Shown: piece by piece, positions 43,186-51,753 of the stretch
How positions within the stretch are numbered: the stretch's first letter is position 1
Layout: every line of letters starts with the position of its first letter
Assembly: GCA_025362495.1 (NCBI GenBank)
Contig: JANYGI010000102.1
Span: 1-64,000 of the forward strand
Length of the DNA: 64,000 nt
Reading direction: 5' to 3'
From: Byssovorax sp.
GTDB lineage: Bacteria > Myxococcota_A > Polyangia > Polyangiales > Polyangiaceae
Position numbers and translations under genes: made by a program
Notes under the pieces: generated by a model
What the model saw: the letters and a program-made list of their open reading frames with translations, nothing else
What the model was told of the DNA's origin: nothing
Database searches by the model: none

Positions 43186-44525
43186 CCGCCCTTCCGCGAA
43201 GAGGGCACCTTGGTGTCCACAGCGTCGAGCTCGGCTTCCGCCAGCTCCTTCATACCAGCCACAGCGGGGTGAACATCCAGCCATTCCTCGTCGTTCAGGT
43301 AGCGCAGGATGACGTTGTTCTGGAGGAACAGATCGGCCGCCTCGCGCTCGTGGTCGTCCTTCGGAATCAGCCTCTTGGTGCGATTCACCGCCGCGAGCAA
43401 GGGGATCGCTCCGCTGTCGTAGACGATGCCACGATAGGTGTTACCGGCGCGGTGGAGCTCGCGTTCCAGGGTCTCCGCGGACACCGGAAATGTCTCGAGC
43501 TCGAGCAGCATCTGGAGCACCCGAACGATCTCGCGCGGATATCCGCCGGTCCAGAGCGCGATTGCTCGCAGTCGATCGTGAGCTGCGTCCTTGCCGAAGA
43601 TTTCGCCGAGGCCCGTGGAATCAAGGCGTTTGCCCACGAGATCGGCGATGACCTCGACGCCGGGAGCGTGGAGCATGCCTTGCGCGTCCCGGACCTTGAT
43701 CATTGGCAAGAAGGCCACGGGATCGGTCATCCGCCGCGCCAGGGCGGGAGGGATGGTGTAGAGCACATGCACGGGGAGCTGAAGATACGGCGCGCCGGTC
43801 CCGAACACGCGCTCGGCGCTGTCGAGCACCTGCTTCCACGTGAGGCTCGATCCGCGGAGCTTCTCCAGCGAGTCGAAGAGGACGACAATCCCGGAGCGCC
43901 CGGTCTTCTTCGCCCGCCACTCCAGCTCGCGCAGCTCGTCGTGTACGAAGCGCACGAACGTGCCGAGGTGCCGCGCGACGGTCTCGCGGACGCGGTGCCG
44001 GAATGTGGGGTTCGTCTTCAGGTTCAGGTCGACGCTCGCCTTCGCGCCGACGTCGATGCCTGCGGACATCTTGCCGATCTCGACGTCGGTATTCGACAGC
44101 CAGGCCCAGAGTCGCGTGGCAGGGCCATCTTTTAGCGCGTCGGCGCCGTCCCCGCCCTCCGCGGCGAGGATGGCGCGCTCGGTGTGGAGCAGGACCAGCG
44201 CGAGCACGTCGGAGACGTCGATCTCGGCCGTGAGATCGAGCACGTCGTCGGCGTCGATGAGGACCGTGAGGAGGTTGCGCTTCGCCGGATCGGAGAGGCG
44301 GGCGTTCAGGCGGCGGATCTCGGTGCTCTTGCCCGTGCCGCGGAGGCCGGTGAAGAGCTGGCACACCGGCGTCTTCGAGAGCTCGATCTGCCGCGCGAGC
44401 TTGTTCGTCCAGTTCGTCCCCCGCACGCCGCGCAGATCGATGTCGATGTTCCGAGCGTCCCCGGGCGGGAGCGCCTCGTCCGGATTGCAGCGGTTGTAGA
44501 GTTCCTGAAGGCGCTCGAAGTCCAT
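43182..44525 (-). CDS. P-loop ATPase, STAND/AAA-like, first gene of a two-gene module
   Basis: 447 residues from the ATG at 44525; the frame is open further upstream but loses protein character. The N-terminal YNRCNPDEALPPGDARNIDID is followed by Walker A GLRGTGKST at 60-68, an IDADDVLDL strand, and Walker B as GIVVLFDSLEKLRG near 230. Then come TIPPALARR and WTGGYPREIVRVLQMLL, which resemble sensor and winged-helix parts of STAND ATPases. I recognise this as a widespread but uncharacterised ATPase type in cyanobacteria and myxobacteria, from memory. It is translationally coupled to the TPR protein. Confidence 0.75.
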   Translation of the reverse strand: MDFERLQELYNRCNPDEALPPGDARNIDIDLRGVRGTNWTNKLARQIELSKTPVCQLFTGLRGTGKSTEIRRLNARLSDPAKRNLLTVLIDADDVLDLTAEIDVSDVLALVLLHTERAILAAEGGDGADALKDGPATRLWAWLSNTDVEIGKMSAGIDVGAKASVDLNLKTNPTFRHRVRETVARHLGTFVRFVHDELRELEWRAKKTGRSGIVVLFDSLEKLRGSSLTWKQVLDSAERVFGTGAPYLQLPVHVLYTIPPALARRMTDPVAFLPMIKVRDAQGMLHAPGVEVIADLVGKRLDSTGLGEIFGKDAAHDRLRAIALWTGGYPREIVRVLQMLLELETFPVSAETLERELHRAGNTYRGIVYDSGAIPLLAAVNRTKRLIPKDDHEREAADLFLQNNVILRYLNDEEWLDVHPAVAGMKELAEAELDAVDTKVPSSRKGG

Positions 44526-44641
44526 TGCGGCGAGCCTAGCTCGCGGCGCGGTGCGCGTCAGCAATACGACGAAACATGGAGGTAGCGGATCCCCGCGACC
44601 CGCCTCCTGCCGTGCTCGCCGGTCTCGTACGTTCTTCGGAG

Positions 44642-44667
44642 CGTCAGCGTCCACGTCGACGCTGACG
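44642..44667. promoter_or_regulatory. Perfect 10-bp inverted repeat upstream of the ATPase/TPR pair
   Basis: CGTCAGCGTC (44642-44651) and GACGCTGACG (44658-44667) form a perfect stem with a 6-base loop. It lies 34 bases after the stop of the 44701 gene and 117 bases upstream of the ATPase start, all on the minus strand. It could be a terminator of the former (no T run) or an operator of the latter. Confidence 0.45.
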
Positions 44668-44700
44668 ATCACATCACCGTCCCGACCCGCGCGCCCCGGC

Positions 44701-45066
44701 CTAGTTCAGCGATCCCGGATCGACCTTCGCGCTCGCCTCTTCCTCGCCGCCGAAGATCGCGTCCCAGTTCGATCGATACGCCGCCGTCGCCACCTGCGCC
44801 GGGCCCGACAGGCTGCGCGCGGCGCCGCCCTGCACTTGCTCCTTCGACACCAGGACCTCGACGTCGAAGATCTGCTCGTGATCCGCGCGCGGCGAGAGCT
44901 TGACCATCTCGCCGGTGAGGGGCTTGCCCTCCTGCACCGGCCGGATCTCGCCGACCTCGATCACGCCCTCGCGCTTGCGGATCACGCGGAAGCCGTCGCC
45001 CGACTCGGCCTTGCTGTGGACGAACACCACATCGTCTTTGCGACCAGGCTCGCCGTCGCTGCTCAT
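44701..45066 (-). CDS. Hypothetical protein, small, acidic
   Basis: 121 residues. The sequence reads as a small beta domain (KDDVVFVHSKAESGDGFRVIRKREGVIEVGEIRPV, then MVKLSPRADHEQIFDVEVLVS) with a charged tail. No signal peptide or known motif. It is divergent from the PilZ-AMIN gene with 170 bases between starts and is probably a single-gene unit. Confidence 0.65.
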   Translation of the reverse strand: MSSDGEPGRKDDVVFVHSKAESGDGFRVIRKREGVIEVGEIRPVQEGKPLTGEMVKLSPRADHEQIFDVEVLVSKEQVQGGAARSLSGPAQVATAAYRSNWDAIFGGEEEASAKVDPGSLN

Positions 45067-45236
45067 CGATCCAGCATGTCACGGCGCGGGGCCCCGACGC
45101 CAGCCGAGGCCCGCGCGCACCCCGCGCGCAAAACTTGGCCGAGCGTCGCGGGTCGCCGTACTGGCTCGGAGGCGAGGGCCTGCCGCGCGCGGCCTTTCCC
45201 ACGGGTCCAGGGCCCGCCGATTCCGGAGGATGAGCT

Positions 45237-47138
45237 ATGAGTGATCGAGGCGCAGAGGAAGCCGGCACCACCGGCGCGGATGGCCAGGAGCGGCGAGCAG
45301 GCGAGGGCAAGCGCGTCCACTTCGAGGCGCTGGTCGCGGTCGGCGAGATGGTCGGCGGCGGCTTCGAGGCCGAGTCGATCGACGTCTCTCCCGAGGGCAT
45401 GCGCCTGCGGACGGCGTTCCTCCCGGCGGTCGGCGACAAGCTCGTGTGCCGCTTCGACGGCATGGGCGCCGAGGTCGTCGCCGAGGGCGAGGTGATCTGG
45501 AAGAACCAGGAGGCTCGCGGGGGCGAGTTCGGCCTGCGCTTCGTCGACATGGATCCCGACACCGCCGAGGCGGTGCGCGCGATGTGCGGCTCGCTCGGCA
45601 GCGAAGAGGAAGAGGCCCCCGCTCCCGAGGCGCCGCAGGTGCCCCGCGGCGCGCGCGTGCGCCTCCACATCGAGGGCCTCGGCTCGCCGATGAAGGCCCG
45701 CGTTCGCGAGGCCGCCGCGAAGGAGCTGGAGGTCGGATCGAACCTGGAGTTCCTCAAGGTCGGCCGCTCGCTCGAGCTCGAGGACGTCGATCAGGGCAAG
45801 CGTCGCGAGGCGACCATCGCTCACGTGAAGGTCGACATCGATCCCGCGACCAACGTGCCGCAGCTCGTGGTCTCGCTCCGCTACGACAGGGAGCCGAGCG
45901 CCGAGGCCACGGCGAGCGCGCCCAGGCACAGGGCCGAGCGCAGCGAGAAGAGCGACAAGCGCGTGAGCGCGCGCCCGCCGTCGGCCCCCTCGACGCGCCG
46001 CGCGTCGGAGACGCTGGCCTCGGAGAAGAGCGAGAAGGCCGCCGACGCGTCGAGCGCCGACGAGGTCGACAGCGACGGTGACGAGAGCGACGCGCCGCCC
46101 GGCGTCGGAGCGCGCGCCGCGAAGGCGGGGCGCGCGGTGGCCGGCAAGGTCGGGCCGGCGATCGCCGGGGTCTCGGCGCGCGCGAAGACCGCGCTCGGCG
46201 GCATCCTCGCGGCCGTGCAGAAGAAGCGGATCGAGCGCGCCGAGACGGCCAAGGCCGACGCCCCGCGCCGCACCACCGCGCCCGCGCCCGGCGGATCGCT
46301 GAAGTCCGAAGGCCGTCGCCTCGTGCGTGACGACGGCGAAGAAGAGAGCAACGACGACGCGCCGCCGCCGGCGATGCGTGGCCCGCGCCGCGCCGCCGTC
46401 GGAGCCGCGATGGGCCTGATCCTGGTGCTGGCGATCTTCGGCGTCAGCCGCGCGATGACCTCGCACGGAACGACGGCCGCGAGCGTCGACGGCGCCTCGA
46501 CCGCGGCGCCGGCGCTGCCCTCGGGCCAGCCCTCGGCGGCCCCGGCTGCGCTCGCCGCGAACGGCGCCCCCGGCGCGACGCCGACGGCCAACGTGCCGCT
46601 GTTCGGCGCGACGCCGCTCTCGACGACCGAGCCGGTGCCTGCGCCCTCGAGCTCCGCGCTCGCGGCCGCTCTGCCCGCGGCGCCGGGCGCAGCCGACGCG
46701 GCCGACGGCGAGGACGACGGCGCCCCCGCTGCGGCCGGCGACGGCAAGAGCGGCGCTCCGCTGAAGGAGTGGGGCCAGGGCACCGTGACGCACCCGGTGA
46801 CCTTGAAGCTCAAGATGGATGGCCCGATCGAGCGCATCAACGGTGCCGCCGGCGCGATGGGATTCACCATCTCGCTCCCGGATCGCCGGAGCGTGTCGGC
46901 GACGACGGACCTCGCGCGCAAGGACAAGCGCCTCTCGTCCGTGAACGTGGTCAATACGTCCCACGGCGCCGAGGTGACCCTGCAATTCAAGGACGGCGTG
47001 CCGCCCTACCTCGCCAAGGTGAAGGGAGATCGCCTGGAGATCGCCCTCGGCAGCGAGCACGGCAGCAAGAAGGTCGCCAAGAAGAAGCACGACGGCGACA
47101 AGGCCAAGCCCAAGACCAAGAAGAAGCACGCCAAGTGA
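45237..47138 (+). CDS. PilZ-domain protein with transmembrane helix and periplasmic AMIN domain
   Basis: 633 residues. PilZ at about 22-120: the RRAGEGKRVHF start (the classical RxxxR is shifted) and the DVSPEG motif (D/NxSxxG) fit c-di-GMP binding. A second, degenerate PilZ-like part spans about 140-220. A charged, Ala/Ser-rich linker leads to one membrane helix near 385-405 (GAAMGLILVLAIFGVS). After another Ala/Pro linker the C-terminal 100 residues are AMIN-like (VTHPVTLKLKMDGPIERI, AEVTLQFKDGVPPYLAKVKGDRLEI), the fold that binds peptidoglycan in PilQ and AmiC. The order predicts a cytoplasmic PilZ and a periplasmic AMIN joined across the inner membrane. Confidence 0.82.
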   Translation: MSDRGAEEAGTTGADGQERRAGEGKRVHFEALVAVGEMVGGGFEAESIDVSPEGMRLRTAFLPAVGDKLVCRFDGMGAEVVAEGEVIWKNQEARGGEFGLRFVDMDPDTAEAVRAMCGSLGSEEEEAPAPEAPQVPRGARVRLHIEGLGSPMKARVREAAAKELEVGSNLEFLKVGRSLELEDVDQGKRREATIAHVKVDIDPATNVPQLVVSLRYDREPSAEATASAPRHRAERSEKSDKRVSARPPSAPSTRRASETLASEKSEKAADASSADEVDSDGDESDAPPGVGARAAKAGRAVAGKVGPAIAGVSARAKTALGGILAAVQKKRIERAETAKADAPRRTTAPAPGGSLKSEGRRLVRDDGEEESNDDAPPPAMRGPRRAAVGAAMGLILVLAIFGVSRAMTSHGTTAASVDGASTAAPALPSGQPSAAPAALAANGAPGATPTANVPLFGATPLSTTEPVPAPSSSALAAALPAAPGAADAADGEDDGAPAAAGDGKSGAPLKEWGQGTVTHPVTLKLKMDGPIERINGAAGAMGFTISLPDRRSVSATTDLARKDKRLSSVNVVNTSHGAEVTLQFKDGVPPYLAKVKGDRLEIALGSEHGSKKVAKKKHDGDKAKPKTKKKHAK

Positions 47139-47187
47139 ACGGCTGACGCTTCCGCCGGGGAAGATGCCAGTCGAAGCCTGCGCGAAT

Positions 47188-47221
47188 CGCCCTCTCCGCC
47201 TGCCGGAGGGGGCGTTTCTGT
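47188..47221. terminator. Hairpin between convergent genes, probable terminator
   Basis: CGCCCTCTCCG (47188-47198) pairs with CGGAGGGGGCG (47204-47214) through a 5-base loop with one G-T pair; TTTCTGTT follows. It lies 49 bases after the PilZ-AMIN stop and before the convergent lipoprotein. Confidence 0.7.
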
Positions 47222-47257
47222 TCTGGAGGAGCGAAGTCCGGGGCGGGTCGTCAGCCC

Positions 47258-48421
47258 TCAAAGCTCCTTCTCGCGGGCGATCGTCCCGTCCACTCCTGAC
47301 GACCAGTACACGTAGCCTTGCCCCACGGCGAGGCCGCTCGTGTCCGTCGCGGTGCCGATGGCGACAGGCGTCGTCGCCCCGGCGGCGAGGCCCTTCACGG
47401 GGCGCGGCATGCCCATCGTGGCGTCTTCCACCCAGTAAACCCCCTTCGCCGTCGGCGTCAGGAAATGGGGATTGGCATTCACGACCACGTCCGTCGGCTG
47501 CGCGCCGCCGGCGATCGGCACGGAGCGGATCGTCCCGGCGAGCGCGTAATAGAGCAGGCCATTCGCGACGCCACCGAGCTCGGCGCCCGGCGACATCGTC
47601 GCCAGCGTGTTGACCTTGGCGCCGTCGAGGCTGACGCTACGAACGGCGTTGATCTTCGACTCGGTCCAGTAGATCCCCGAGGCGTCGGCGGCGATCGTGG
47701 TGGGCGTCCAGATGCCGTAAATCAAGGTCGATCCCACCCGGGCGATGCTGCCTCCGGCCGAGTCGCCCCAGTAGGCGACACCGTTCAACGACGTCAACGC
47801 CGTCACGCTCGGGGTGGCCGCGAGGTCGGTGACGGCGCCGCCGGCCTTGGGGATCTTGCGGATCGCGCCGGTGGGATCGGGCGCGACGGCCACGTACACG
47901 TCGCTCACGCCGAGGGCGAGGCCGCGAAAATCGGCGGGCAGCACCGCCGCGGCGGCGAGCGTCGTCACGCCGGTGCCGTCGAGCGCGGCCTTCTTCACGT
48001 CGCCGGTGATCGCGTCGGACCAGTAGAGGCCGCTCGCGTCGACGGCGAGGCTCACCGGGTGTCCGGCCGCGGCGACGATGACGCCGACCGGCCCCGCGCC
48101 GCCCGTGCCCGAGCTCGCGGAGCTGGAGGCGCTGACGGAGCTTCCCGCGCTCGCGGTGGTCGAGGCGCTCGTCGAGGATCCTCCCGCGCCTCCCGCGCTC
48201 GCGGTGCTCGTCGAGGATCCGCTGGATCCGCCGTTTCCCGAGGACGATCCGCCGGTGCCGCTCGCGCTCGACGTGGTCGCGTCGCCGCTCGATGACGCGC
48301 TGGTGCTCGGGGTGGTCGGACCGCCGCAGCCGGCGATCCAGGCGGCTACCAGCCCTGCGCCGACACCTGCAGCAGTACGAGCCATGCGAACCGGACGCCG
48401 TCGAGGGATGAAAAGCTCCAT
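47258..48421 (-). CDS. Lipoprotein with Gly/Ser/Thr linker and propeller-like repeats
   Basis: 387 residues from the ATG at 48421; an ATG at 48385 is also possible. Arg-rich n-region, hydrophobic core and lipobox WIAGC, then about 75 residues of Gly/Ser/Thr linker. The remainder has repeated units of the kind SLAVDASGLYWSDAITGDVKKAALDG and TIAADASGIYWTESKINAVRSVSLDG, which fit a beta-propeller with YW(S/T) motifs like LDL-receptor YWTD repeats. Such proteins are common in Polyangiales; function unknown, location probably the outer membrane. Confidence 0.8.
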   Translation of the reverse strand: MELFIPRRRPVRMARTAAGVGAGLVAAWIAGCGGPTTPSTSASSSGDATTSSASGTGGSSSGNGGSSGSSTSTASAGGAGGSSTSASTTASAGSSVSASSSASSGTGGAGPVGVIVAAAGHPVSLAVDASGLYWSDAITGDVKKAALDGTGVTTLAAAAVLPADFRGLALGVSDVYVAVAPDPTGAIRKIPKAGGAVTDLAATPSVTALTSLNGVAYWGDSAGGSIARVGSTLIYGIWTPTTIAADASGIYWTESKINAVRSVSLDGAKVNTLATMSPGAELGGVANGLLYYALAGTIRSVPIAGGAQPTDVVVNANPHFLTPTAKGVYWVEDATMGMPRPVKGLAAGATTPVAIGTATDTSGLAVGQGYVYWSSGVDGTIAREKEL

Positions 48422-48475
48422 CGGCCCAGGGTAGTCGATCTCCCGCAATTCTGTCCGCGGGCCGCAGAACCGGGT

Positions 48476-49339
48476 ATGAGCCGCGCCATGTCGCCAGTCA
48501 CGGAAGCGGGCCTCACCGCGCTGCGGGAGCTCCGGCGGAACCTCCGCAGCGCGAAGGGGATCGCCATGTTCGTCCTCTTCTTCGTGGGCGGAGCGATCCC
48601 CAGCGTCGGGCAAATCCTCCTCGGCCAGGTCGTCGATACGAAGACGATGATGGCGAAGCCGCTCGCAGAGCGACAGGACGTGTTCGAGGATTTCCTCCTC
48701 CGGGTGGGGTACGACGCGGTCACGGCCAAGCACGTCTCGAAGTGCCCGCCCGAGCTGTTCACCTACCTCCTCAAGGGCGCGCTGATCTTCTTGCCCTGGA
48801 TGATCGTGCTGATCGGGTTCGATCTGATCGCCGGGGAAATCCAGCACCGCAGCATCCGTTACATCGCCGGGCGCGCGCGGCGATCGGCGATCGTCGCGGG
48901 CAAGGCGCTCGGGGTGTGGGGCGTCGTCGCGGTGATGACCCTGGTGCTCGACGTCACGGTCTGCACGGTGATGCTGATCAAGAGCGATTATCCCGCGGAC
49001 CTCGTGCTCTCGTGGGGCTCGCGGATCTGGGTCTTCACCGTCGCGGCCGGCGCCGCCTACGTCGGGCTGGTCACGCTGGTGAGCTCGCTCTTCCGCACGC
49101 CGATCGTGGCGCTCTTCGTCGGCATGGCGCTGATGTTCGCGGTGCTGCTCACGGGCTGGATCTTCGGGCACTTCGAGGCGACCGAGACGGTGGCCTGGGC
49201 CTTCCCCTCGGCCTACGAGTCGAAGCTTCTCGTGTCGGCCAACCCGCTGCACGTGCTCGGCGGCGTGGCCGCGCTGATCGGTTGGGGCGCGGCGATGGTG
49301 GCCGGCGCAGCCGGGATCGTCAGCCGGAGGGACATCTGA
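48476..49339 (+). CDS. ABC-2 type exporter permease
   Basis: 287 residues with six hydrophobic segments. The pattern LKGALIFLPWMIVLIGFDLIAGEIQHRSIRYI followed by GRARRSAIVAGKALG is typical of ABC-2 permeases of the NosY kind. The ATG at 48476 is used; 48488 is also possible. The stop overlaps the ATG of the ATPase gene (TGATG at 49337), so the two make one transporter. A multidrug, lipid or protein-assembly role cannot be told apart. Confidence 0.82.
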   Translation: MSRAMSPVTEAGLTALRELRRNLRSAKGIAMFVLFFVGGAIPSVGQILLGQVVDTKTMMAKPLAERQDVFEDFLLRVGYDAVTAKHVSKCPPELFTYLLKGALIFLPWMIVLIGFDLIAGEIQHRSIRYIAGRARRSAIVAGKALGVWGVVAVMTLVLDVTVCTVMLIKSDYPADLVLSWGSRIWVFTVAAGAAYVGLVTLVSSLFRTPIVALFVGMALMFAVLLTGWIFGHFEATETVAWAFPSAYESKLLVSANPLHVLGGVAALIGWGAAMVAGAAGIVSRRDI

Positions 49340-50364
49340 TGGATACCGAAGACAAGGCCCCGACGTCGTCGGGAGCGCCCGTGGTCGCGGCCGAAAAGAG
49401 CGCGAGCGCCGCGCCGAAATCGCGATCGAACATCCGGAGCGGGAAGCCGCCGGCCATCGATCTGCGCGGGGTGATCAAGAAGTTCGGATCGGTCGCCGCC
49501 GTCAACGACGTGACCTTCGAGATCCCGGACGGCTGCGTCTTCGGCCTGATCGGCCCGAACGGCGCCGGCAAGACGACGACGTTCTCGATGCTCGCGGGCT
49601 ACCTGCGACCGACGAGCGGCGAGATCTACGTGCTCGATCGATCGCCCGACGCCGTCGACGCGCTCAAGGGCAAGGTCGGCGTGCTCCCGCAAGACGCGCT
49701 CTTGCCCGCGAACGAGCCCGTCGGTGAGTTCATGGTGTACCTCGGCCGCCTCCAGGGGATGTCGTACGACGAGGCGAAGAAATCGGCCGAGTCGGTCCTC
49801 GCCGAGGTCGAGGGGCTCGATTGGTGGAAGACGCGCTGCGGGGCGCTCTCGCACGGCATGGCCAAGCGCGTCGGGCTCGCGCAGGCGCTCCTCGGCAACC
49901 CGCGGGTGGTGCTCCTCGACGAGCCGACGGCGGGCCTCGATCCGCGGATCGCCTACGGCGTGCGGCAAACGGTGAAGTCGCGCAAGGGCCGCTGCACGCT
50001 CGTGATCTCCAGCCACAACCTCCAGGAGCTGGAGGAGATCTGCGACTACGCGGCGATCCTCGACCACGGCCAGCTCGTGGCCCACGGGACGATGGCGGAG
50101 CTCACGGCGACGTCGTCGGAGATCCGGATCGAGCTCGCGGGCGGGCCGATCCCCATCGACGCGGTCCGCGTCGTCGAGGGCGTCAAGGCCGTGAGCTTCG
50201 ACAAGGCCTCGCGCGAGCTGGCGATCACCTTCGATCGCAACGTCGCCGACGCCGAGGAGATGATCAAGCGCGCGACCTACGTGCTCTATCAGGGGCACGC
50301 GCGGATCAGCGGGATCAGCAAGGGCCGCGGCCTCGAGCAGCGCGTGATGGAGCTGACGGACTAG
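49339..50364 (+). CDS. ABC transporter ATP-binding protein
   Basis: 341 residues. A disordered N-terminal 30 residues, then the ATPase: FGLIGPNGAGKTTTFSMLAG (Walker A), LSHGMAKRVGLAQAL (signature LSHGM in place of LSGGQ), VVLLDEPTAGLDP (Walker B) and ISSHNLQELEEI (switch histidine). The C-terminal domain (SEIRIELAGGPI onward) is like those of ABC-2 exporters. It pairs with the overlapping permease gene upstream. Confidence 0.9.
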   Translation: MDTEDKAPTSSGAPVVAAEKSASAAPKSRSNIRSGKPPAIDLRGVIKKFGSVAAVNDVTFEIPDGCVFGLIGPNGAGKTTTFSMLAGYLRPTSGEIYVLDRSPDAVDALKGKVGVLPQDALLPANEPVGEFMVYLGRLQGMSYDEAKKSAESVLAEVEGLDWWKTRCGALSHGMAKRVGLAQALLGNPRVVLLDEPTAGLDPRIAYGVRQTVKSRKGRCTLVISSHNLQELEEICDYAAILDHGQLVAHGTMAELTATSSEIRIELAGGPIPIDAVRVVEGVKAVSFDKASRELAITFDRNVADAEEMIKRATYVLYQGHARISGISKGRGLEQRVMELTD

Positions 50365-50464
50365 CGATCTGCGCGTACCTCCGGGGATCGCAGCGTGGAA
50401 ATTGTGAAACGAGGGTGACCGGGCGAGGGTGCTTGCGCCCGGAGAGCCGGCCGGAGAGTGGCAA

Positions 50465-51751
50465 TCAGCCGACGGGGGGAGGGACGCTCCATTCGCCGCT
50501 CTCGGAGGAGCGAGGGGCGCTGTCGTCGGCGGCGCTGCCGAAGAACTCGGCGATCTCGTGGCGGCGGGCCTCGGCGTCGGCGCGGCCGAGATCGATGAGC
50601 TTCTGGGCGAAAGAGCCGTCGAAGAGCAGGTAGCTCGCGAGATCGGACTCGGTCGCTTCGCCGACGTCGACGAGCTGCAAGAGGCGCTTGGTGAGGGCGT
50701 TGCCGCGGACGGCGCCGCTGCGCATGTGGCTCGCGGCGAGGCGGCCAATGTCCTGGCTCGGGCGCACGACGAGGGATTTCACGCGGCGGTAGGGGAGATC
50801 GCCGCGCGCGATGACTGCCTTGTTCACGGTAGGGAGGAAGCCCGGTCCATACGAGCTCTCGCCGTCCTCGATCATGCGGTTGACGCGGGTGAGGACCTCG
50901 TAATCGCTCTGCACGTGGTCGAGGAGGAAGGCGTTGAGGACCTTGCCGAGGACCATGGCCGCGCCCGGCGGCCGGGCGTCTTCGCCGCCGCTCTCGATGC
51001 CGCTGACCTCGCGCGAGAGGCCGATGGCGAACACGTGCGTGGCGCCGAGGCGAATGGCGGGGGCGATCGGCGTGTTCTGGCGGACGCCGCCATCCATGAA
51101 GAGCTCGCGGCCGATGCGCACGGGCGGGAAGAGGATGGGGATCGCGGCGGAGGCGAGCGCGTGGAGCGGGCCGATGATCGAGCCGCGGATCACGGTGCGC
51201 GGCGGCGCCGTGGTGGGCAGCGTGCCGTCGGGACCGGTCTGCATGAAGATGACGGTGCGGCCCGAGCTGACCTCGGTGGCGGAGACGCTGAGGGCGCTGA
51301 GGTGCCCGTGGCGCAGCGTGCGGGCGATCGCGCGCCAGGGGATCTCGCGCTCGATGAGCTGGGTCATCGGCGTGACGTCGAACACGCCCGCCGTCGCCGC
51401 GCCGCCGCCGAGGACGACGCGGTGGAGGCCGAGCGCCTGGCGCATGCCGAAGCCGAGGACGCGGCCGAGATCGAGCTCGGTCCACAGATCGACGAGGCGG
51501 CGGATCCCGACGGTGGCGTCGGCGAGGTGGGCCGCGAGGAAGCAGGCGTTGATCGCGCCGACCGAGGTGCCGCAGAGGATGTCGAAGCGCGGGGCCGCCC
51601 CGCGGACGCGGGCGTAGCCGTCGAGAACGTAGGAGAGGACGCCGACCTCGTAGGCGCCGCGCGCGCCGCCGCCGGAGAGGATGACGGCGACCTTCTTGCG
51701 GTGGCCGTCGGGGCCGAGCAGAACGCCTTTTTTCTGCGGGGAAGGGATCAT
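50465..51751 (-). CDS. Patatin-like phospholipase
   Basis: 428 residues from the ATG at 51751. The oxyanion motif GGGARG is at 27-32, the nucleophile elbow GTSVG at 61-65 (Ser63), and the second dyad member is in FMDGGVRQNTP near 218. Such enzymes cleave acyl chains from phospholipids. The C-terminal 150 residues are helical and charged (DIGRLAASHMRSGAVRGN). It lies 2 bases downstream of the giant kinase gene on the same strand, so the two are almost certainly cotranscribed and it may be the kinase's target or effector; this is inference. Confidence 0.9.
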   Translation of the reverse strand: MIPSPQKKGVLLGPDGHRKKVAVILSGGGARGAYEVGVLSYVLDGYARVRGAAPRFDILCGTSVGAINACFLAAHLADATVGIRRLVDLWTELDLGRVLGFGMRQALGLHRVVLGGGAATAGVFDVTPMTQLIEREIPWRAIARTLRHGHLSALSVSATEVSSGRTVIFMQTGPDGTLPTTAPPRTVIRGSIIGPLHALASAAIPILFPPVRIGRELFMDGGVRQNTPIAPAIRLGATHVFAIGLSREVSGIESGGEDARPPGAAMVLGKVLNAFLLDHVQSDYEVLTRVNRMIEDGESSYGPGFLPTVNKAVIARGDLPYRRVKSLVVRPSQDIGRLAASHMRSGAVRGNALTKRLLQLVDVGEATESDLASYLLFDGSFAQKLIDLGRADAEARRHEIAEFFGSAADDSAPRSSESGEWSVPPPVG

Positions 51752-51753
51752 TT

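Noticed and set aside
50419-50442. Hairpin CCGGGCG...CGCCCGG between the ABC ATPase and patatin genes
   Set aside because: The stem is perfect but only 7 bp with no T run on either side, so it was not listed as a terminator.
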